The position numbers were made by a program, and so were the translations under genes. A stretch of 64,000 nt of DNA. Origin: Acidobacteriota bacterium (GTDB taxonomy: Bacteria > Acidobacteriota > Terriglobia > Acidiferrales > UBA7541). The stretch lies in the NCBI GenBank assembly GCA_003225295.1, contig QHYZ01000052.1, positions 1-64,000 of the forward strand, given 5' to 3'. The notes below the pieces were generated by a model. The model ran no database searches, was not told where the DNA came from, and saw only the letters and a program-made list of their open reading frames with translations. Positions 9,292 through 16,273 of the stretch are shown one piece after another; within the stretch, counting starts at the first letter, position 1; every line of letters starts with the position of its first letter.

Positions 9292-10617
9292 ATGGGAATA
9301 GTTGGACGCTCGATCGCACGTTTCGCCATTCTCTCAGCGGCGATATTCTGTCTTGCTGTGCAATCGCGTTCGCAGGAACCGACTAGTGCGCCCCCGACAT
9401 TTACCAAGGACGTCGCGCCGATTCTGCAAAAGCATTGCCAGACCTGCCATCGGCCGGGCGAAGCAGCTCCCTTCTCGATGCTCACCTACGAAGATACGCT
9501 GCCTTGGGCCGCCGCGATGAGGATGGTGGTGACAAGAAAGATCATGCCGCCCTGGTTTGCCGATCCGCGTTACGGACATTTCGCGAACGAACGATCGTTG
9601 TCTGCGGATGAAATTCGAACTCTGGTGGCGTGGGTCAATGGAGGAGCGCGAAAAGGCGCCCCAGAGGACATGCCGCCTCCCGCGAAGGATTTTGTGCAGG
9701 GTTGGGGCATCCCCGCGCCAGATGTTGTATTTCAACTTCCCAAGCCTTTCTCGGTCCCCGCCGCTGGAGTCCTTGACTATCAGTATGTGATCGTTCCAAC
9801 TGGTTTTACGGAAGACAAATGGGTGCAGGCACTCGAGGTACGGCCAACCGATCGCGCGGTAGTGCACCACATCATCGCGTATCTTCGCGAGCCCAGCTCC
9901 GATTATTTCAAGGACCAGAAGCCCGGCGTATTCTTCATCGCGCCTCCGAAAGCCGATGGTAAGACGGATACCAGCGCGTTGCCGAGCGATTTCCTCGTCG
10001 GATACGCACCGGGACAGCCCGCCGAAATTCTGCGCAGCGGTGAAGGCAAGCTCATCAAGGCGGGTTCTGACATCGTCTTTGAAGTTCACTACACGCCAAA
10101 CGGAAAGCCGACGACGGACCAGACCAAGCTGGGGTTCGTTTTTTCGAAATCTGTGCCCAAAGAGCGCATCTTGACACTCTCCGCCTCAAACGGAACATTC
10201 AAGATTCCTCCGGGTGACCCGGACTACGAGGTGGATGCGTCGTTTGAGGTACAGAAGTCCGTAAAGCTGGTCGGACTGCACCCGCACATGCACTCACGCG
10301 GCAAGTCGTTCGAATATCGGCTGACATTTCCGGATGGTAAAACGGAAACGATTCTTAGCGTTCCGGTCTATAACTGGCATTGGCAGCTTTGGTACAACCT
10401 TGCCGATCCGATTGATCTGCCACAGGGCACAAAAATTGAGTGCACCGCCCATTTCGACAATTCGCCGAACAATCCGGAAAACCCGGATCCGACCAAGCCG
10501 GTCATTTGGGGACAGCAAAGCTGGGATGAAATGATGGTCGGCTTCTTCAATTTGAAATTTGACGCGGCGATGCCTGCGAAGGAAATCTCTTCACCAGGAG
10601 CCGTGCACGTTCACTGA
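9292..10617 (+). CDS. Cytochrome c / copper type II monooxygenase-like protein
   Basis: 441 residues with a signal peptide (residues 1-28). A single class I c-type heme motif, CQTCH, is at residues 49-53, and the later KIMPPWF could supply the axial methionine. Residues about 150-430 resemble the catalytic fold of PHM/DBM-type ascorbate-dependent copper monooxygenases, with histidine clusters VVHHIIAYL, FEVHYTPNG and LHPHMHSRGKSFEY that fit copper sites. The start at 9292 has GGAGG about 10 nt upstream. It opens a run of four co-directional genes, the other three being ThuA proteins (1-34 nt apart or overlapping). An extracytoplasmic oxidation linked to electron transfer is inferred; the substrate is unknown. 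Such proteins are often mis-annotated as thiol-disulfide isomerase. Confidence 0.8.
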   Translation: MGIVGRSIARFAILSAAIFCLAVQSRSQEPTSAPPTFTKDVAPILQKHCQTCHRPGEAAPFSMLTYEDTLPWAAAMRMVVTRKIMPPWFADPRYGHFANERSLSADEIRTLVAWVNGGARKGAPEDMPPPAKDFVQGWGIPAPDVVFQLPKPFSVPAAGVLDYQYVIVPTGFTEDKWVQALEVRPTDRAVVHHIIAYLREPSSDYFKDQKPGVFFIAPPKADGKTDTSALPSDFLVGYAPGQPAEILRSGEGKLIKAGSDIVFEVHYTPNGKPTTDQTKLGFVFSKSVPKERILTLSASNGTFKIPPGDPDYEVDASFEVQKSVKLVGLHPHMHSRGKSFEYRLTFPDGKTETILSVPVYNWHWQLWYNLADPIDLPQGTKIECTAHFDNSPNNPENPDPTKPVIWGQQSWDEMMVGFFNLKFDAAMPAKEISSPGAVHVH

Positions 10618-10618
10618 T

Positions 10619-11434
10619 ATGTTCCGACTCGGCGGAAACTCGCATGCCAGGGCGCTTCGGCAATTGCTCGCGCTCGCTCTTGCGTCCTGGTTCGCCGTGT
10701 ACCTCACGGCCGCGCAGGATAAGACCGTTCGATTCCATGTGGTCGCACTTGCCGAACACGGCGGCATCCACAAACCGTTCGTGGATGCGGCAAAGGCTTG
10801 GCTTGACAAGCTGTCGAGCGAAAACAATTTCACCGTGGACTACATCGAAGATACCCAACAAATCGACGACGCTTTCCTCGCACAATACAACCTGTTCATC
10901 CAGTTGAATTATCCTCCGTACAATTGGACCGATAAGGCGCAGACCGCGTTCATCAAGTACATCGAACAAGGCAGAGGCGGTTGGATCGGATTTCATCACG
11001 CCACTCTGCTGGGAGAGTTTGACGGTTTCCAGATGTGGCCCTGGTTTCACCAGTTCATGGGAGGCATCCGCTTCAAGAATTACATCGCAAGCTTCGTCAC
11101 GGGTGCGGTCGCTGTCGAGGACAGAAATCATCCCGTGATGAAAGGTGTTGCATCGCCCTTCGTGATCGAAAACGAAGAGTGGTACACCTACGACACCACG
11201 CCGCGGCCGAATGTTCACGTGCTCGCCAGCGTTGATGAAAAGACTTATACGCCGGCCAGCGATAAGAAGATGGGCGATCACCCGGTGATGTGGACAAACG
11301 AACACATGAAAGCAAGGAACGTTTACATTTTCATGGGTCATCGTCCTGAACACTTCAACAATCCATCGTTCACGCAGATTTTCACCAATGCCATTTTTTG
11401 GGCGGCCGGCCAGCAAGAGAGTTGCGAGAAATGA
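10619..11434 (+). CDS. ThuA-domain protein 1
   Basis: 271 residues. The ATG at 10619 lies one base after the previous stop (10615-10617). A signal peptide (LLALALASWFAVYLTAAQ) covers residues 14-31, so the protein is exported. The remainder is the ThuA (trehalose-utilisation-like) Rossmann-type fold seen in glutamine-amidotransferase-like proteins: YNLFIQLNYPPYNWTDKAQTAFIKYIEQGRGGWIGFHHATL, FHQFMGGIRF, HPVMKGV, EEWYTYD, HPVMWTNEHMKARNVYIFMGH. ThuA proteins are implicated in sugar metabolism, but the reaction is not well defined. It overlaps the next ThuA gene by 4 nt (ATGA), which indicates translational coupling. Confidence 0.87.
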   Translation: MFRLGGNSHARALRQLLALALASWFAVYLTAAQDKTVRFHVVALAEHGGIHKPFVDAAKAWLDKLSSENNFTVDYIEDTQQIDDAFLAQYNLFIQLNYPPYNWTDKAQTAFIKYIEQGRGGWIGFHHATLLGEFDGFQMWPWFHQFMGGIRFKNYIASFVTGAVAVEDRNHPVMKGVASPFVIENEEWYTYDTTPRPNVHVLASVDEKTYTPASDKKMGDHPVMWTNEHMKARNVYIFMGHRPEHFNNPSFTQIFTNAIFWAAGQQESCEK

Positions 11435-12240
11435 ACCAGGTTCGTGTTCGAATGAAAGTTCGTCGTAGAAGACTTCTATCTGCCCTAATTCAAACGATGA
11501 TGGCGGCCTGTCTTGCCCTGATTTTCTCGAGCAGGTTCGCCCGTGCGGAGGAGCTGACCTTCAAAGTCTTGGCGTTTTATTCAACCGGCGTCGAGCCGGA
11601 TCACGTCAAGACCGCCAAAGATGCCCTCGCTTTCTACAACGATCTGGCGGCTAAACATAACTTTATATTGGATACCACCATCGACTGGAACAAGCTCAAC
11701 GAAAGCGATTTGAAACCGTATCGTCTGATCCTGTGGCTCAACAACCTTTCCCAGACTCCCGAGCAGCGAGCGGCATTCGAAAAGTACATGGAACACGGCG
11801 GCGGATGGATTGGCTTCCATGTCGCTGCATACAATGACAAAGATACGCATTGGCCGTGGTTCGTCCAGTTTCTCGGCGGCGCCGTGTTTTACACGAACAA
11901 TTGGCCCGTCCTGCCGGCGAAACTGACCATCGATGATCGAATGCATCCTGTGACCAAGGGATTGCCTGCAACTTACGAGGCCCCGGCAAATGAGTGGTAT
12001 CTCTGGAAGCCCAGTCCTCGGCTCAATAAGGATGTCCACGTTCTCCTGACGCTCGATCCTTCCAACTATCCGATCGGAAAAAAGGACATCATCGCCGAAG
12101 GCGATCTTCCCGTTGTGTGGACGAATACAAAATACAGGATGCTTTACATCAACATGGGCCACGGACTCATGGTTTATGGCGACCCAACGCAAAACACACT
12201 TTTCGAAAATGCGATTCTCTGGCTCGGGACTGACAAGTAG
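11431..12240 (+). CDS. ThuA-domain protein 2
   Basis: 269 residues from the ATG at 11431, overlapping the previous stop as ATGA. A basic N-terminus (VRRRRLLSALIQTMMAACLALIFSSRFARAEE) forms a signal peptide cleaved near ARA-EE. The ThuA core is clear: YRLILWLNNLSQTPEQRAAFEKYMEHGGGWIGFHVAAYN, FVQFLGGAVFY, HPVTKGLPATYEAPANEWYLW, VVWTNTKYRMLYINMGHG. It is a close paralogue of the genes on either side, giving three successive ThuA genes after the cytochrome/Cu-monooxygenase gene. The three may form a hetero-oligomer or act on related substrates; that is inference. Confidence 0.87.
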   Translation: MNQVRVRMKVRRRRLLSALIQTMMAACLALIFSSRFARAEELTFKVLAFYSTGVEPDHVKTAKDALAFYNDLAAKHNFILDTTIDWNKLNESDLKPYRLILWLNNLSQTPEQRAAFEKYMEHGGGWIGFHVAAYNDKDTHWPWFVQFLGGAVFYTNNWPVLPAKLTIDDRMHPVTKGLPATYEAPANEWYLWKPSPRLNKDVHVLLTLDPSNYPIGKKDIIAEGDLPVVWTNTKYRMLYINMGHGLMVYGDPTQNTLFENAILWLGTDK

Positions 12241-12274
12241 CTGGCGTCGGTGGCCGGCATCGTGGAGGCTTCGA

Positions 12275-13174
12275 GTGACGGGTATTCGGATGGTTGCGAT
12301 CGTTCTTTGCTTGGCGTTATGCGGCCGATGCCAGGCTCAAGCACGGGCCGTCGCTCAACCGATGAAGCATCTCCTTGTGCTTGGCGAAGAAAAAGGCTAC
12401 CGGCATGAGTCGGTGTCGCACGCCATGGCTACGATTGAACGCCTGGGCCGTGAGTCCGGCCTGTGGACGACGACGATTCGAACGGACACCGAAGTACTCA
12501 CAAAGAAAAAACTCGAATACAACGCCAGAAATCTGAATGATTTTGATGCGGTACTCTTCTACACGGGCGGCGAGCTCGAGATGAATCCAGAACAGAAGGT
12601 GGCGTTGCTCTCATTTGTGCACGACGACGGAAAGGGCTTTATCGGGGTGCACAGCGCGACCATCACATTCACCTCCTGGCCCGAATATGGAGAAATGATC
12701 GGCGGATATTTCGACGAGCATCCTTGGGTCACGTTTGATGCACCCATTATCGTCGAGGATCCAGACTTCCCTGGCATGCAGCCGTGGCCGAAGTCCTTCA
12801 TTTTGAAGGACGAGATTTATCAGATGAAAGACTTCTCGCGAGACAAGGTTCGCGTCCTGATGCGGCTCGACACGAGCAAACTCGATCTGAATAATCCACG
12901 CGTTCACCGGAAAGACCGCGATTTCGCCATTACCTGGGCTAGGATGTATGGAAAAGGGCGCGTCTACTACTCCACACTTGGCCACGTCGAGCAAAATTGG
13001 GACGATCCTCGGCTTCAGAGAATGTACGTGGAAGCCATCAAGTGGGCGATGGGTCTTGTGAATGCCGATGTAACGCCAAGACCGCTCGCGACTCAATTAG
13101 GAAGGGCCGGGAATGAGCGGCCCGATATTCATTCGAGCACAGGGGGCCCGCATCTGAATCGCGGGAGTAAATGA
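12275..13174 (+). CDS. ThuA-domain protein 3
   Basis: 299 residues. The GTG at 12275 is preferred because GGAGG (12264-12268) lies 6 nt upstream; an ATG at 12290 is the alternative. Both give the signal peptide MVAIVLCLALCGRCQAQA. The core KHLLVLGEEKGYRHESVSHAMATIERLG, DFDAVLFYTGGELEMNPEQKVALLSFVHDDGKGFIGVHSATITF, EMIGGYFDEHPW and WARMYGKGRVYYSTLGHVEQNWDD is more typical of the ThuA family than the two preceding paralogues. It is 34 nt after ThuA 2 and appears to end the operon; a decayed thioredoxin/GH116 locus follows. Confidence 0.88.
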   Translation: MTGIRMVAIVLCLALCGRCQAQARAVAQPMKHLLVLGEEKGYRHESVSHAMATIERLGRESGLWTTTIRTDTEVLTKKKLEYNARNLNDFDAVLFYTGGELEMNPEQKVALLSFVHDDGKGFIGVHSATITFTSWPEYGEMIGGYFDEHPWVTFDAPIIVEDPDFPGMQPWPKSFILKDEIYQMKDFSRDKVRVLMRLDTSKLDLNNPRVHRKDRDFAITWARMYGKGRVYYSTLGHVEQNWDDPRLQRMYVEAIKWAMGLVNADVTPRPLATQLGRAGNERPDIHSSTGGPHLNRGSK

Positions 13175-13227
13175 CGGGATCGACGAAAGATTTCGGTCAG
13201 GATTGTTGAAACGGAGGTTGAAGGGTT

Positions 13228-13490
13228 ATGTGGCAACTGCTCTTCGCGTTATTGTTGGCGCTCCCAAAGGCACAAGCCGCTGGCGACGTCTCGACGGCGG
13301 CCTCACCGACTCCGATCGGTCATCGCATTCTGGCAATGGGCTCCTCCGCTCCTGACTTTTCCCTGCCTGGGTAGATGGAAGGAATCACACGCTTGCGGAC
13401 TACGCGGCCGCTCCGATTTTGGTCATCGTCTTCACCTGCAATCACTGCCCGATAGCTCAAATGTATGAGCAGCGGATTCAGCAGCTAGAG
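13228..13490 (+). pseudogene. Thioredoxin-like (AhpC/TSA-type) exported protein, N-terminal fragment
   Basis: Starts at the ATG at 13228 with GGAGG 10 nt upstream and a signal peptide (LLFALLLALPKAQA). The frame meets TAG at 13372 after APDFSLPG. Restoring one base gives VDGRNHTLADYAAAPILVIVFTCNHCPIAQMYEQRIQQL, the typical FTCNHCP redox-like motif of the thioredoxin-family proteins common in Acidobacteria and Planctomycetes. The protein should continue for over 100 residues but breaks near 13490, where GH116 coding begins in another frame. Frameshift plus truncation, so a pseudogene. Confidence 0.75.
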
Positions 13491-13494
13491 ACCG

Positions 13495-14310
13495 GAACAG
13501 TTCTCGCCGATCCTTCCCCAAAACTACAAGGAGAGCAGCTATCCGGTTGCGGTTTACCGATGGCACTCAGAAAACCCGACAAGCAAACTCGCCACCGTTT
13601 CGATTATGTTGTCATGGACGAATATGGGGGGATGGTTCCGAACGTACACGCACGATTTTGAGGCTGTGTTGAATCAGGGCAATCAAAATCATTTTCGTAT
13701 GGAGACTGTGCCAGCAAGCGCAGCCGTGAAAGGTGTTGTGTTTGGCGGGAGTCGCGCGGACAACGTCGTAAACGAATGGGATGGCGAATTTACGATCGCT
13801 GCTCTCGAGTCGCCAGGCGTCGAGGTTTTCCACCATACAGAATTTCTCGCCGACGGTGACGGCAAGGCAGTGTGGGCTCCTTTCTCCAAACATGGAACAC
13901 TTGCGAACAGCGATACGGAGTGGAGCAATTCCAGGCAAAAGCCTTACATACAGGATGAAAGCAAGCCCGCATGGTATCGCGGCATGCTATTCAACGAGCT
14001 TTATACGCTCAAAGATGGCGGAACGTTTTGGGGGCGTCAGCTGAATTCTGACCGCAATGCTCCCGCCACGCTTGCTCTGCTTGAGTGCTTTGGGTACAAG
14101 CTTCGCGCTAGCAGCTCTTCTCCTTAGCGAAGGACTAAAAGACGAGGCCTACCACACAGCGTGGGGCATTCATCATGTAATTTACGAGACCAAAGGCTAC
14201 TGGTTTCGCACGCCGGAAGCCTGGAACGACTCAGGAAATCCCGTGCCTCCATGTATATGCGTCCTGCCGCGGTATGGGCAATGGAGATGACCAGTCCGCC
14301 TTCTCACTAG
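13495..14310 (+). pseudogene. Glycoside hydrolase family 116 (glucosylceramidase-like), collapsed gene
   Basis: From 13495 one frame reads EQFSPILPQNYKESSYPVAVYRWHSENPTS, VSIMLSWTNMGGWFRTYTHDF and later WYRGMLFNELYTLKDGGTFW, all hallmark phrases of GH116 (bile acid beta-glucosidase/GBA2-like). After about 14120 the match moves to another frame, GLKDEAYHTAWGIHHVIYETKGYWFRTPEAW, then to a third, RASMYMRPAAVWAMEM, ending at TAG 14308-14310. The family normally exceeds 800 residues, so large internal parts are deleted between the N-terminal, middle and C-terminal blocks. The LFNELY block probably contains the catalytic nucleophile glutamate (family knowledge). Clearly non-functional. Confidence 0.78.
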
Positions 14311-14357
14311 GCCACGGCGGTTTAGAGGTTAGAAGCTTGAATCAGAGTAAACATAGG

Positions 14358-14434
14358 AAAAGTAGTAGCACGGCGCAAATAGCCGCATGTTTACTGATGA
14401 TTTGAGCTGTGGCGGAGAGGGGGGGATTGTAGCC
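14358..14434 (+). repeat. Direct repeat copy A (tRNA-Ser 3' tail plus flank)
   Basis: This segment matches 16011-16087 at constant offset (1653 bp) with only a handful of mismatches and no indels, from AAAAGTAGTAGCA through TGTTTACTGATGAT to TGGCGGAGAGGGGGGGATT. The last part is the complement of the tRNA-Ser acceptor 3' strand with its CCA. The two copies bracket a single ATPase gene. Confidence 0.82.
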
Positions 14435-14559
14435 CCAATTGGTGAGTAGGAGGTGAGGGGTTGGTGAGCGCTGGTATGTCTCTTGTTTTCAATGCGTTTT
14501 TCCATTTGAAAGAATCGCTAGCGTTTATGCGGGTTCCGAAAGAGTTCAAATGGACCAGA

Positions 14560-14583
14560 AGTAGTAGCAAAAGTAGTAGCAAA
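14560..14583. repeat. Tandem 12-bp repeat AGTAGTAGCAAA x2
   Basis: Two perfect copies of AGTAGTAGCAAA with a 12-bp period. AGTAGTAGCA also occurs at the start of both 77-bp repeats (14361, 16014). The spacing of about one helical turn and the position beside a tRNA remnant resemble arm-type binding sites of a tyrosine integrase. Confidence 0.5.
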
Positions 14584-14662
14584 ACAGACTGTTGCTGGGG
14601 GCTCGGTCCAGCATTCCACTGCCTTGTCGGAACCTGCCCTGAGCAATGGCGCCTCATTTGGC

Positions 14663-15802
14663 CTACGAAGAAAGCGAATCGGCGAAGGACCGAAGGCCAT
14701 CAAAGCGCACTCTTAGGTCTCCATAGCTGCGGGTGAAGGCACGCTCCACATCGTGAGCGAGTACGAGGTTGTCGCCTTCCGGATGTTGGTATCGAAATGC
14801 AATAAGATTGGTGGGATCGAAATTGTTCGCGGACCATTTGCACTCGATGGCTGCCGGTCTCTTTCGGTGGGTCGCGATGACAAAGTCCACCTCGTGCCCG
14901 CGCTTGTCGCGCCAATAGAACACTTCCCGGCTCTGCGAGCGCGCCATAATTTCATTCAGTACGAAATGCTCCCACAACGTCCCAAGGTCATCATCACGCA
15001 AGTCCTGCCAGCCTCGGTAGTAGCAAATGAAACCGGTGTCGAAGCCATAGACTTTAGGCGCAGCGACTATCTCGGTGGGCCGACGAGTGCTGAAGGGGCG
15101 AATGACATGAGCGACGAAGGTTGCCTCAAGAACGCGGAGGTAGTTTGTGATGGTTGGCCGGCTTACCTCGCAAGGGCGGGCAAATCGAGTTGCGTCAAAG
15201 ATGCCGCCGCTTTGTGCCATGACCAGTTCCGTGAATCGCTGGAACGAATCTCGCCGCTCCAGACGGAAGAGTTCCTGGATATCCTTAGCCCAGTAAGCAT
15301 CCATCCATTCCTGAAAGTCCCGTTCTGGGTGTTTCTCCGGCAGAAAGAAGGGAGGAAGGCCGCCCCGCAGAAAACGGTGCTTTAGGTCCGTCTGGTTCGC
15401 GTCGACCATGTCGAGAAGACACATCGGCGCCAGCCAGAGGTCCCTCTTCCGTCCCGCCAACGTGTCTCTGAATTTTTTCGAAGCTCCCAGAGTCGAAGAA
15501 CCAGTCGCCACAATGTGTGTGCGTGAATGATGGTCGGCTGCAATTTTGAGCAATTCTGACGGGTTCTGCAGCCTGTGGATTTCATCCAACACGATGCGCT
15601 TGCCGACCAGACCGTCGAGAAAGCTCTCTGGATCAAGCATCATGCGGCGAACCCGAGGGAGTTCACAGTCGAAATATTCAATTTCGGAGAGATCCTGACA
15701 AAGGCAGGTTTTTCCAACCCGCCGCACGCCAGCGAGCCAAACGACGGATCGCTCCTTCCATGCGCGTTCGAGCAGTTTCAGCCAGAATCGCCTGTGTACC
15801 AT
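14663..15802 (-). CDS. AAA-type ATPase with DUF4143 domain
   Basis: 379 residues. Walker A-like AGVRRVGKT at about residues 25-33 and Walker B LVGKRIVLDEIHRLQNP near 66-82 define the AAA_14 ATPase module; VATGSSTLGASKKFRDTLAGRK is the sensor-like segment. From about residue 190 the DUF4143 part follows (FTELVMAQSGGIFDATRFARPCEVSRPTITNYLRVLEATFVAHVIRPF, VYGFDTGFICYY, LWEHFVLNEI, VFYWRDKRGHEVDFVI, IECKWSANNF), the last being a PD-(D/E)XK-like nuclease core. The family is widespread in mobile and accessory regions; its role is not known. It is the only gene between two 77-bp direct repeats, so it is probably cargo of a small element. Confidence 0.9.
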   Translation of the reverse strand: MVHRRFWLKLLERAWKERSVVWLAGVRRVGKTCLCQDLSEIEYFDCELPRVRRMMLDPESFLDGLVGKRIVLDEIHRLQNPSELLKIAADHHSRTHIVATGSSTLGASKKFRDTLAGRKRDLWLAPMCLLDMVDANQTDLKHRFLRGGLPPFFLPEKHPERDFQEWMDAYWAKDIQELFRLERRDSFQRFTELVMAQSGGIFDATRFARPCEVSRPTITNYLRVLEATFVAHVIRPFSTRRPTEIVAAPKVYGFDTGFICYYRGWQDLRDDDLGTLWEHFVLNEIMARSQSREVFYWRDKRGHEVDFVIATHRKRPAAIECKWSANNFDPTNLIAFRYQHPEGDNLVLAHDVERAFTRSYGDLRVRFDGLRSFADSLSS

Positions 15803-16010
15803 ACGAAACTATACTTACATATAGTAGCACCAAACGTAACTGCATTTTCAAATCGAATCTCTTGCAATCTGTACCCACCCTCGGGACTGCGGCTCCTACA
15901 ACAATTGAGACCGCCAAGAACAGGCGGAAGGCGTTTCCTCTAACTAAAATCCGATTCGGTTTTAGATTAGATTCCACGAAAAGTTAACTCGACATGAAGT
16001 ACACGCTACA

Positions 16011-16126
<116 letters not shown>

Positions 16127-16218
16127 GGGTGATTGCGCTCTGGCTCGCTGGTAAGTTGCTGAAAACTAAAGACGCCGTTCGGCTGACCCTGGACGGTTTG
16201 GGCACGGTTGGCAGGTTA

Positions 16219-16238
16219 TTGCGATAAATTGGGATAAA
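16219..16238. repeat. Two 10-bp direct repeats, TTGSGATAAA type
   Basis: TTGCGATAAA and TTGGGATAAA follow each other with a 10-bp period. The same core, TGGGATAA, is repeated with an 11-bp period at 25646-25664 beside the intact tRNA-Ser. The two sites would be the two ends of one element, in the position of integrase arm sites. Confidence 0.5.
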
Positions 16239-16273
16239 GGCTATTGCACCGCACGCTGATCCAAAACTGCGAA

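Larger units (their letters stand above)
14311..14662. other. Intergenic region with copy A of a 77-bp direct repeat and integrase-arm-like repeats
   Basis: No gene is seen. The stretch carries a 77-bp repeat (14358-14434) whose right end is the 3' tail of a tRNA-Ser, and a tandem repeat of AGTAGTAGCAAA at 14560-14583. It abuts the stop of the DUF4143 ATPase gene. Confidence 0.7.

Noticed and set aside
9334-10089. 251-codon minus-strand frame
   Set aside because: Antisense shadow of the cytochrome/Cu-monooxygenase gene.
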